A stretch of 64,000 nucleotides of DNA, from positions 5,270,001 through 5,334,000 of the forward strand of contig NC_031672.1 in assembly GCF_001640025.1 (NCBI RefSeq), read 5' to 3'. Shown here piece after piece: positions 1-8,547 of this stretch (positions within the stretch are counted from its first letter, which is position 1; each line of letters starts with the position of its first letter). The position numbers were made by a program, and so were the translations under genes. This DNA comes from Sugiyamaella lignohabitans. Lineage: Eukaryota > Ascomycota > Dipodascomycetes > Dipodascales > Trichomonascaceae. The notes beneath the pieces were generated by a model. That model did no database searches. It had not been told where the DNA came from and worked only from the letters and a program-made list of their open reading frames with translations.

Positions 1-412
1 TTTCCACTGATCCCGGTGATCAGGTCCCAGCAAATTGTTGGTACATCTAGGTAAATATGAGAATGGTGTAAAGAATAGTCAATAAATTAGATTTCATATC
101 ACATTCGTATCATGACGGTTGAGGTCAGTGTTGCATCAGTTGTGAAGTAAGGCTCAAGGGGATCCTACCACAGGAATTCTTAGAACTTGGCCAACCGCTA
201 CGACTGATAACAGCATCTTCTTCGTATGTACCATCGCAGCAGCATTCATATACTAATATTCAATCTATTAAATTTGGAGATAATGTAATTTTAACACTAA
301 CCAGCGTGTCATATGCTAAGTAATATTGAGTGAACAGTGTGGACAAGCTATAAATGAGATCACGGGGTCCTGATCTAGGTTTTCTCCATACAGTTACGGA
401 TATACAAATCTA
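1..412. other. Intergenic edge, no gene seen
   Basis: AT-leaning sequence at the left edge, downstream of the small secreted-protein gene. I see no open frame with coding character on either strand. An upstream neighbour may lie outside the window. Confidence 0.6.
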
Positions 413-794
413 CTATTGACTAGTAGCAGTTGTAATTGTTTCAAATTTTGTCGGCTTAATAACACCGATTTCGCCTTTTATTGTGCCCAGACCAATAGAT
501 CCCACTGGTGGAGTCTCCACCGTTTCGTACATAGATGTGAACTCTTGTGTGAAAGTTACTGGGTTTGTTTGTAATTCTCCGCCTGGTAGCGTAATAGTTG
601 TATAAACAATGGTAGGCGCTGGCGGCGAAGGAGTGATTGATTTTGGAAGAGGAACAGATGTCCTGTCGATTTCAGCTTGTTTGGTTAGTTATCAAATCCC
701 AAATCATTTAAAAGAATAGCTGCTTTTAGCATTACTTACCCGCAGCATTACCCAACAATAGGACAACAGTTGCTACTAAACCAAAAGCCTTCAT
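413..794 (-). CDS. Small secreted KRE1-like cell-wall protein, two exons
   Basis: Two exons: 794-740 (55 nt) and 675-413 (263 nt), joined across a 64-nt intron (676-739). The intron has a GTAAGT donor, a TAACTAAC branch site and an AAG acceptor 8 nt later. The 105-aa product begins with a clear signal peptide (MKAFGLVATVVLLLGNAAA) and ends in a module with core PPVGSIGLG...GEIGVIKPT. That module resembles the C-terminal part of S. cerevisiae Kre1 and of small wall proteins such as YDR524C-B, as I recall them. No hydrophobic GPI-anchor tail is visible, so it is probably secreted or wall-associated, unlike anchored Kre1. A clear paralogue lies at 28975-29310. A role in the cell wall is inferred; biochemical function is unknown. 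It diverges from the VNX1-like gene across 1.2 kb. Confidence 0.8.
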
Positions 795-1966
795 CGCGGT
801 TGTGGATTATGAATATACAAATCTTTTTTTGCTCTGTCCTGACTTCTTTCCCGGCGCGAAGAACTTCAAATTGCGCAAGTTGCAAACAAACCGTATTATT
901 GTATAGGGTTTAAACGAAAGTGGTTTTATGTTGATGAATAAAGGCTCCTCCTGTCCAAGCTTCCTATTCGAGCTATGACTAGTATAATCCAACAGTTGCA
1001 CTGTGCTTGTTTAGAAATTGTTTTTGAAAACTGAAAATAAACGCAATATCTCTCATTTCCAGTTTCAACGCGAACGGCTAAATCAAAGGAATTTAACACA
1101 AAAGCCACTTACTTACTGTATATTTATCGATAGCTTGCAAATGCATCTTGTCACGCTTAAATATGGCTAAATGCACATGCTTCTATCGAGATACAACAAG
1201 GTTGCCAGGGCGAAAAGCAGAAGCTGCTTTATCAGGTTTATCGGGGTTGGGAAAAGTTTTTTCATCACCGGCTCTATGATACAATAGTACATATCTCCAG
1301 GAATTGATCAAACTGAGATATTTTTTAGATACATGGCTTTCATGCTTGTCTAGTGAGTGACCGCGGCTACAACAACATGGGTGAAATCACTATATTAAGG
1401 ATTACTACTCGTTCATTTTCGCAACTGTTTGGTAATTTTATCGAGTTAGCATAGTTCCCTGGGATATATCTCACTCAGATACTGCTGGAATTTACTCACT
1501 GGCTGTTTTGGCCCTTGCCTCAATCTCCCATTCGATTTGCAGACTGTTGCCCGATGTTGACATAAGAGTTGCATAGAACGGCAAAAAGGGGCAATTGAAC
1601 CCTAATCACATTCCCAAAAGAGATAGACACTAAAGCGAATAATAATACATACAATAACGATTTTATATCCCAATTCCTTAGCTTTACTCCTGTATAATAG
1701 ACGTAGGTGATATTGGAATCGTCAATACATCCCAATAGGCTACGTTTTATTCCTCACAGGTGGGACTGGTCAGAAGATCTGGATGTAAAAAGTTTTCATC
1801 CAATTGCTTGATCTTAATTGTTTGAGTGGTCTTATATTGGGTAAGCACCTGCGTTGAGTGCCATCAAATCCACGTGCTACTAACTAGGTATTGAATAATT
1901 TTATTGTCATAATTTTAAATTCCCTTTATTAACAATTTCCAGAACCGCAGAATTCACAACCCATCG
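795..1966. other. Intergenic region between two divergent genes
   Basis: 1.17 kb shared upstream region of the KRE1-like gene (minus) and the VNX1-like gene (plus). Only short frames without ATG starts or coding character are present. A possible leader intron of the VNX1-like gene is suggested by a GTAAGC donor near 1841 and TACTAACTAG near 1880, but this is weak. Confidence 0.5.
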
Positions 1967-4900
1967 ATGTCTGATAGTAGGACTATAGGTGGTTCTGGAC
2001 CTACTGGCACTGGGTCTGACAATAGAGCGAGTGTCAGTAGTGATGTTCCCGACAACAATCCTGATAAGGGCCTACCTCCTGTGGCACCAACTCCCCTTAT
2101 TGGTAATCATGGTCATAATCCAATGGGTTCGATATCTGGAACCACGAAAACAGGTTCTCCAAGGTCAAAGATCTATAATCCACATCCCAGAAGTGGTTCT
2201 GTCAATCCAGTCTCCGATAGCTCTTCACAGCATCCATCGCGTCCACAGAGTCCAGCCATTAGACCACAACCAAGATGGCGAGGGTCTAGTGGACCAAATT
2301 CTTCTGGTGGTGCGTTATCTTTAAGAAAGTATAAATACAGCACAGAAGATGATGAAGACGAAGTTGAGGCTGATCTTGAACGAGAATACTATGAAGGTTA
2401 CTCAGATGGTTTAAAGGAGAAAATTAGAAGATCCACTATTAAAGCAGATCGAGAGCAGCTGCTACAGCAGCTCAAAGATCATAGGGAACAGAAGGATCAA
2501 TTACAACCTTCACTCCAACTTCCATCACTTAGCATTGGCCCGAGCTATGAATCTCAGCAGCAAGCGCCACGCAGGACTGATTCGCCGTCGATAACAAGTG
2601 CTGCCTCTACTACTGCGCTTTTAGGCACACCAAGACTAGAGGCAACTGATGAGGGAATTTTACGACATCGCAAGAGTGAATTGATAGCTGATTTGCTTGC
2701 CGATGACGATGGTGGAAACACTGTTGAAGCCGCGAAAGAGCTACTTGGCGATGATCCACATCGCCATTACCAGACACATCAACGTCTTCACTCAATTCAT
2801 CATCATCATGACGACCATAGTGTACGAAGTTCAAGTGAACACGGTGGACCAAGATCTCGAGATGCTCCGAGTGTAAAGCTTGATAAACGGTTTGTTCCAG
2901 AGGATGATGATCGTGGATATAATGAGCACGGCCATGAAGAGGGCGAAAACAATGGTGACGATGAAGACGGTGAAAATGATGATGACGATGATGATGATGG
3001 TGCCAGTATTGCTAGTAATGAAACGTTCACTCTACGCGAACGTCAGGACGCTATTAACACTACACATCCATTTGGTATTCGTATTTGGAAGCCAGCTGTG
3101 TATAAAAAGGTCCGGTCAGTACAGCGGATCGCAGAAGGAGATTTGCACTCCACTCCAGGAAAAGATGTGCAGTGGACTGTATGGATGGGAAATATTTTGT
3201 GGACAGTATTATTTGGAACAATCTTGTTTATCACATGTGGCCTTGGATCTGTTCTGTGCTTAATTTTTTTTTGGAGCGAGTCTGCTCAATTATATGGAGT
3301 AGCTCTCTTCAAACTTGGTACCTACTTTTGGTTTCCTTTTGGTCATTATGTGGAATTGGCCCAAGATGAGAACTATTTGGACGAGGATGAAGGAGAAGGT
3401 TTGAGTATTGCTGACTACCAAAGGTGGCAAGCTGGAGATGTCGAGTATGGAAGACTGTTTTTTGGCCCTGCCAGCAGTTCGCGAGACAATAACACTGGTA
3501 GTAATGGTGATGCTGGTAGTAATGTAAACTCTCCGTCAGCGAACATTAATATCCAATCCAATACCGGCGCCGGCTCTGATGGTATTTTGGCGGACCCTAG
3601 CACCCCTGCGCCGGAGACCCATGATGAGTCTATCCCATTATTAAGATCGCCAGGTTCAGGAGAGTTTCGGAGAAAGCGACGGCTTTTTGGTAGAGGTGAA
3701 TGGAATTTAGGTAGGGTTTTATTTTATCTATGGTTTTACGTCGTTGTATGTCCAATACTCTATACCATTTCACTTGTCTGTTGGTTGGGCGTTTTCTCAA
3801 TCCCTATGGCCCGGGTGGCAACAATTCTCATCCCTCACCTTAGAAGACACCCATTAGCATTGTCATTCAAGCCGGCATCGTCGTTCTTTTCTGAGGAACA
3901 TGGTCCAGACAGAACTTCAAGCATAATTCTTTGTACCTACAGAGCGTGGGGTTGGAACTACTACAAGTACACCATTGATGGTACAAATGTGATTATCATC
4001 AACCTGATGCTACCAGTGCTATTTGTAATTTTTGACTATTTTGTTCTCTACGAAACACTACACATCGACAATTTCATCACTAATCCAGCTACTGTGTTCA
4101 GTCTCAGTTTGGCTTCTATTGTCCCGTTAGCTTATTTCATTGGACAAGCAGTCGCCTCTATCTCTGCGCAGTCTTCCATGGGAATGGGTGCTGCTATTAA
4201 TGCATTCTTTTCAACTGTTGTAGAAGTATTTCTCTATACTGTTGCTCTTTCCCAAGGCAAAGGAGATCTTGTGGAAGGCAGTATTGTGGGTAGTATTCTT
4301 GCTGGTGTACTACTGCTGCCAGGGACATCTATGTGTGCTGGAGCAATACGTCGAAAGACACAAAGATATAACCCAAGGTCTGCGGGTGTTAGTTCAACTA
4401 TGTTGGTATTTGCTGTCATTGGTGCTTTTGCTCCTACTGTTTTCTATCAAATATACGGTTCTTACGAGTTACGGTGTGTTCCATGTCCCATTGAGGCTGG
4501 TGCACTGGCTCCTAGTTGTCGCAAATGTAGATTCGAGCAGCTGCCTTTGGTGGAAAATGAGTTTTTCCTCAATGTGATTCAACCATTCAGTGTAACATGT
4601 GCATTTTTGCTTTTCGTGTCGTATGTTATTGGGCTGTGGTTTACATTGCGCACACATGCTGCAATGATTTGGGCGACTCCAACTGTTTCAGAACAACCTA
4701 TGTTTCAACATTTACAAAATATTATCCCTTCTGCTACGACCCAGCAAGTTGTGCCAGCAGGTTTGTTAACGGGAACTCAGCCTTTTGTTCCTCCTACAAC
4801 CCCTGTTAATCCATCTCAGCAAGGTTCAGTGCGCCGGCAGAGTACCAAACATGTTGCGATGGCTGTTCCCCCAGTTGCTCATGTGAAAGAAGACATGGCT

Positions 4901-5515
4901 CCTGAGTCTGAAGGCGGGGGTCACGATGCCCCTAATTGGGGTCGTTTGAAGAGTTCTGTTATTCTTCTGGGTGCCACTGTGCTGTACGCTATTATTGCAG
5001 AAATTTTGGTTGATACTGTCGATGTGGTTCTCAAGAATTTTGCTATTAGTGAGAAGTTCCTTGGAATAACAATTTTCGCACTTGTTCCAAACACAACCGA
5101 ATTTCTTAACGCCATTTCTTTCGCAATACATGGCAATATTGCTTTGAGTATGGAGATTGGTTCTGCTTATGCTTTGCAGGTATGCCTTTTGCAAATCCCC
5201 GCACTTGTTTTCTATTCAATCTACAGTGCTAAGGGTCTGGTTGGACCTATTCACGAATTCGCATTCACTCTAGTATTTCCTCGCTGGGATCTCTGGGTCG
5301 TGATTTTTTGTGTTTTTCTCTTTTCATACATCTATGCTGAGGGCAAAAGTAATTATTTTAAGGGATCTATCCTTATTCTCGCGTATCTCGTCGTTATGGC
5401 AGGATTTTTCTTTTCTGACGTCGAGATCGCAAACGGTATTTTGGGGAACTACGGAACATTTGTTCTCCCTGAATTGAATTATATACCACCACCTGCATTG
5501 AGTATTCAAAACTGA
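1967..5515 (+). CDS. VNX1-like vacuolar cation/H+ exchanger (CAX superfamily)
   Basis: Predicted 1182-aa polytopic membrane protein. The first ~350 residues are hydrophilic, Ser/Pro-rich, then strongly acidic (a run of Glu/Asp near residues 320-345). A conserved motif THPFGIRIWKPAVYKK (about 365-380) precedes a short membrane module that resembles the YccF family (PFGHYVE). Two Na+/Ca2+-exchanger halves follow. The first contains INAFFSTVVEVFLYTVALSQ and GSIVGSILAG, the second PNTTEFLNAISFAIHGN and GSAYALQVCLLQIPAL. These are the acidic alpha-repeat helices that carry cation in CAX proteins. S. cerevisiae Vnx1 (908 aa) is the closest relative I recognise; it exchanges Na+ or K+ for H+ at the vacuole. 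The extra length is mostly the N-terminal extension. Single exon; the first ATG after an AT-rich leader was taken. Confidence 0.85.
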   Translation: MSDSRTIGGSGPTGTGSDNRASVSSDVPDNNPDKGLPPVAPTPLIGNHGHNPMGSISGTTKTGSPRSKIYNPHPRSGSVNPVSDSSSQHPSRPQSPAIRPQPRWRGSSGPNSSGGALSLRKYKYSTEDDEDEVEADLEREYYEGYSDGLKEKIRRSTIKADREQLLQQLKDHREQKDQLQPSLQLPSLSIGPSYESQQQAPRRTDSPSITSAASTTALLGTPRLEATDEGILRHRKSELIADLLADDDGGNTVEAAKELLGDDPHRHYQTHQRLHSIHHHHDDHSVRSSSEHGGPRSRDAPSVKLDKRFVPEDDDRGYNEHGHEEGENNGDDEDGENDDDDDDDGASIASNETFTLRERQDAINTTHPFGIRIWKPAVYKKVRSVQRIAEGDLHSTPGKDVQWTVWMGNILWTVLFGTILFITCGLGSVLCLIFFWSESAQLYGVALFKLGTYFWFPFGHYVELAQDENYLDEDEGEGLSIADYQRWQAGDVEYGRLFFGPASSSRDNNTGSNGDAGSNVNSPSANINIQSNTGAGSDGILADPSTPAPETHDESIPLLRSPGSGEFRRKRRLFGRGEWNLGRVLFYLWFYVVVCPILYTISLVCWLGVFSIPMARVATILIPHLRRHPLALSFKPASSFFSEEHGPDRTSSIILCTYRAWGWNYYKYTIDGTNVIIINLMLPVLFVIFDYFVLYETLHIDNFITNPATVFSLSLASIVPLAYFIGQAVASISAQSSMGMGAAINAFFSTVVEVFLYTVALSQGKGDLVEGSIVGSILAGVLLLPGTSMCAGAIRRKTQRYNPRSAGVSSTMLVFAVIGAFAPTVFYQIYGSYELRCVPCPIEAGALAPSCRKCRFEQLPLVENEFFLNVIQPFSVTCAFLLFVSYVIGLWFTLRTHAAMIWATPTVSEQPMFQHLQNIIPSATTQQVVPAGLLTGTQPFVPPTTPVNPSQQGSVRRQSTKHVAMAVPPVAHVKEDMAPESEGGGHDAPNWGRLKSSVILLGATVLYAIIAEILVDTVDVVLKNFAISEKFLGITIFALVPNTTEFLNAISFAIHGNIALSMEIGSAYALQVCLLQIPALVFYSIYSAKGLVGPIHEFAFTLVFPRWDLWVVIFCVFLFSYIYAEGKSNYFKGSILILAYLVVMAGFFFSDVEIANGILGNYGTFVLPELNYIPPPALSIQN

Positions 5516-5962
5516 TATCTCTTTCATATACACATTCATAGTTTTTTATTTATTGTTACATTTTCATATTCTTTCTCCTTATAAGATTTCTAGCTACTTT
5601 TTCGTGCACTATAAGGAACAGCTCTTTGACATCAATAGGATGCTTAACATACTCCGAGTTTCCTACGGCGCCAAAAAATGAAATGCTTTTGCCCCCAAGT
5701 TTCGGATACGACTTAAACATGATCACACTGGTTATTTGTTCCGTTGTCTCGTATATCCATCATCGCACGTTACATTATCCAATGCTTGCATGCATCTTGT
5801 ACGTATTGTGGGGTAATCAGGAATATATTTCCGTAATATTGAAGTCATATGGCAAATCAGATAAGCATCCCCAAATATATAAATAGCCAAATATTTGTGT
5901 AGTTAGGTATTAAATACAATTTTTAAAATTAAATTATATTTTTCTCTCGATTCTCAATAATA
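5516..5962. other. Intergenic, no gene seen
   Basis: Spacer between two co-directional genes. It holds one 86-codon open frame without a good ATG start and with no recognisable features, which I treat as chance. TATA-like AT-rich sequence precedes the downstream gene. Confidence 0.6.
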
Positions 5963-6874
5963 ATGTCTAAACCGGTTGTGGCAGTTGTTGGCTTTAATGG
6001 TAATCTCGGCCGTCCTATTGTCAACGCTTTGACAAGTCACCTATTCAGAAATAATTTCTCTCTACCTGTGAGAGTCATTACAAGGGATTCGTCTAAAGTG
6101 AAAGAGGACGAGTATCCTGCTTCGGATGTGAAGTTTTATGAAGCACACGACCTGGACACGTACGTTAAGGCTTTGACAGGGGTTAATGCTGTCCTCGATG
6201 TCAGAGCGGTCGCTGCGCTGGCAGATCTTTCATTGATTGAGGCTGCTAAAAAGGCTGGTGTCACACTATACTCACCCTCGGACTATGGGGTTGACTATTA
6301 TAAGGCGGGAGAATTTAGGACCCTTTTCAAGCGCAAGTTGGATAGTGCTGCACATGCTAAGGCACTGGGCCTTCAGGTGGTACAATTTCATACTGGATTC
6401 TTCTTAGAAGGCGCTTTGAAGGCAGTCCCTAAACTTATATTTGTTGACCCAACTAATAAGACCGCAAATTATCCAGGCGACGGGTCCCAGGAGGTTACAT
6501 TTACTTCCCTCCGCAATATCGGACAGGCGGTTGCAGGAGTCCTGTCGCATCCTTTCAACGAGATCCCTGAGCAGGTATATATAGGAGGAGATATTCGTTC
6601 CATCAAAGAGACCGTTCAAACTTATGAGCAAGTAACCGAAATTTCCTTGCAACATCAATCAAAGAGTGTTGAAGATTTTGTAAAAGTCGCTCAGGATCAT
6701 GCCGCAAAGGGTACCCTGTTGGCAGGTTTCCAGGATGTTCTTCTTGCTCTTGCTGTCTCGACCAATTCAGCCAACTTCAGTGATAGAGTCAGCAACAAAC
6801 TTGCAAACCCTGGAGACCTATTTGAGTGGGATACTGTGTCTAAGATTGCACCTACACTTCTGTCACAAAAATAG
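5963..6874 (+). CDS. NmrA-like / isoflavone-reductase-like NAD(P)-binding protein
   Basis: 303-aa soluble protein. The N-terminus VVAVVGFNGNLGRPIV is a beta-alpha-beta nucleotide-binding fold with a GxxGxxG loop (residues 10-16). This is typical of atypical short-chain dehydrogenases of the NmrA / isoflavone-reductase-like type. The motif SPSDYGVDY (around residues 106-114) occupies the place where this group often has an S/P-S-E/D-F/Y-G segment. The canonical YxxxK catalytic pair is not obvious, as is common in NmrA proteins that sense NAD(P) rather than catalyse. Either a quinone/aldehyde reductase or a redox-sensing regulator is possible. Single exon with AATA before the ATG. The neighbour TSC13 converges on it with only ~100 bp between the stops. 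Confidence 0.75.
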   Translation: MSKPVVAVVGFNGNLGRPIVNALTSHLFRNNFSLPVRVITRDSSKVKEDEYPASDVKFYEAHDLDTYVKALTGVNAVLDVRAVAALADLSLIEAAKKAGVTLYSPSDYGVDYYKAGEFRTLFKRKLDSAAHAKALGLQVVQFHTGFFLEGALKAVPKLIFVDPTNKTANYPGDGSQEVTFTSLRNIGQAVAGVLSHPFNEIPEQVYIGGDIRSIKETVQTYEQVTEISLQHQSKSVEDFVKVAQDHAAKGTLLAGFQDVLLALAVSTNSANFSDRVSNKLANPGDLFEWDTVSKIAPTLLSQK

Positions 6875-6978
6875 TCTCAGAATTATGACAATATGTTTTC
6901 TAGTTTTATTTAATACATCATGTTTCAGAGGTTGTAATATGTGATATCTTCGCGCTCCCCTTGATGTTTAACCCTTTA

Positions 6979-7965
6979 TTAAATCAAATAGGGTACGTAG
7001 ATCTTACGATCCTTGGGGTAATCGGGAAATTCCTTTCTATAACGACGGTGTTTCTTAACAGCCCAGACCCACATTTGGGCGGTGGCAACAACGAAAAAGA
7101 CCAGAGCAGACCAGTTTTGTGAAAGTAGGAAGATTGCGAGCCATCCGACGCTTTCAAAAAAGTAATTGGGACAAGAGACAAGATTGAATCCAAAACCATA
7201 TGGAATCTTGCGTTCAGTTGAACCGGTGGTTCGGAGATTACTAAGAATCACATGAGTTCTGTAGTTGGCGAGCTCAGCGAATACCCACAAGAAAGAAATT
7301 GCCAAGTACGAGATCTCACTCAACTCAAACAATGATTGTCTGCTGAACAAGTATTTGGACAAAGTAGAAGCATGTGAGCTAAAAAATGAGCTTGGTGCAT
7401 AAGTGAAGTATCCTAACAGAATACCAGATAGACCCCAGTAGTGACCTGAATTTTTGAATACATTGAAGAGTGGCATAGTAGCCAAAGAGAATTTGTGAAC
7501 AAAAACAGTTTCAAACTCACGTTTAAGGAAGTGCAAAATAACAAATCCAAAAATCAGAGCCTGCTCCCTAGTATGCTCAAATTCAGTACCATACACCAAG
7601 GTCTGAGCAAAATAGAAAAACGGGTGAATGAATAATGGGCCGAAATACTCGATAATGAATACGGTTCTCCAAGCCAATTGTGGACCAAGATCTTTAACAT
7701 TGATGGTGATAGTGTCTTCGGTTCCAAAATAATCACCGATATTTTCTTTAGGGTCCAAAGCGATATCAGACTTCTTCTTATCCTTTCCGGCTGTTGGTTT
7801 ACCATCAGCCGGTGGAATAGACAACCGGAGGCGATTCTGAGACAATCCTGTGGCCTTGGATAGCAAACGAGTAATTTCCTTCACCGGAGTACCAGAGCTC
7901 AAATCCAAATTCTCCGGTAAACGCGTAATGCGCTTGCCCCGCGATTTGAATAGAATGTTTACCAT
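6979..7965 (-). CDS. TSC13: Very-long-chain enoyl-CoA reductase TSC13
   Basis: 328-aa ER membrane protein, using the ATG at 7965 (MVNILFKSRGK). An open frame continues to a further ATG at 7995, but the shorter form fits the family start better. The first ~90 residues form a ubiquitin-like domain. The C-terminal half is the steroid 5-alpha-reductase-type membrane domain, with NYFFESVGW and the terminal KDRKIYVPYLI. In the family the enzyme reduces trans-2-enoyl-CoA with NADPH in the last step of very-long-chain fatty acid elongation, feeding sphingolipid synthesis. Yeast Tsc13 is 310 aa, so the length is normal. Tandem AACCCTAACCCTAA about 90 bp upstream is a possible general-regulator site. 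Confidence 0.92.
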   Translation of the reverse strand: MVNILFKSRGKRITRLPENLDLSSGTPVKEITRLLSKATGLSQNRLRLSIPPADGKPTAGKDKKKSDIALDPKENIGDYFGTEDTITINVKDLGPQLAWRTVFIIEYFGPLFIHPFFYFAQTLVYGTEFEHTREQALIFGFVILHFLKREFETVFVHKFSLATMPLFNVFKNSGHYWGLSGILLGYFTYAPSSFFSSHASTLSKYLFSRQSLFELSEISYLAISFLWVFAELANYRTHVILSNLRTTGSTERKIPYGFGFNLVSCPNYFFESVGWLAIFLLSQNWSALVFFVVATAQMWVWAVKKHRRYRKEFPDYPKDRKIYVPYLI

Positions 7966-8547
7966 CTTTATTGATCCTTGGGCAATGTGTCTCACCCGAA
8001 ACTTAGCAACAATTATTCTTCGACATCTCTAGCACAAATTGGGGACTGTTTAACCCTAACCCTAAATTTGATGCTATAACAACAAGTGCAAGCCAAGGGT
8101 GTTTCTGGCAGTCGAGAAATTGATAGAGGATAATTGTGGAAATGTCTTTCGTTATATTCTACTAGGGGAATCCCCATCACTCAATTAATTATAAAGTATT
8201 GATGTACCATATATTATATGCTTTCCTGGCTAAAAATATAAATCAGGGGTAGACGCACTTTGCACGGCTGACTGAACGGGAAGCTGTCTGTCGAACGCAC
8301 CACCTGCATTCTGTGTGCAAGTGGTAATTTAATGGTGGGTCGGGGTATTTGGTCTCCTTATTTTTCTTCTGATATAGATCGAAACCTTAATATTACAAAA
8401 GTTGGCTCAATCGATAGTGGATTTTAAAGTTTGGTGGATTGTGTGGCCGCTATTGTATGCCACTTAATCGCAGCATATCTAGTTTTTACAGTAGGGAGGC
8501 TAAACCTGATCACTCTGTTTAGATGACCCGGTTTGTAAACAAGAATA
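7966..8547. other. Divergent promoter region TSC13 / kinase
   Basis: About 580 bp between divergent starts. It contains the telomere-like AACCCTAACCCTAA at 8052-8065 and otherwise nothing I recognise. Confidence 0.6.
8052..8065 (-). promoter_or_regulatory. TTAGGG-type site upstream of TSC13
   Basis: AACCCTAACCCTAA on the plus strand, two TTAGGG units on the TSC13 strand, 90-100 bp before its ATG. This matches the recognition sequence of Tbf1-type Myb factors (RCCCTAA). Similar single or double sites recur upstream of other genes here (14809, 24657, 50710, 53811, 60177). Confidence 0.4.

Noticed and set aside
1841..1885. Leader intron in the VNX1-like gene
   Set aside because: GTAAGC and TACTAACTAG are present, but the intron would be only ~45 nt and nothing coding supports it.
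5626..5886. 86-codon frame between the exchanger and the NmrA-like gene
   Set aside because: No ATG at the start, unlike neighbouring genes in composition, and no recognisable motif.
8052..8065. Telomere repeat or subtelomeric location
   Set aside because: Only two CCCTAA units, and housekeeping genes lie on both sides; a factor-binding site is more likely.
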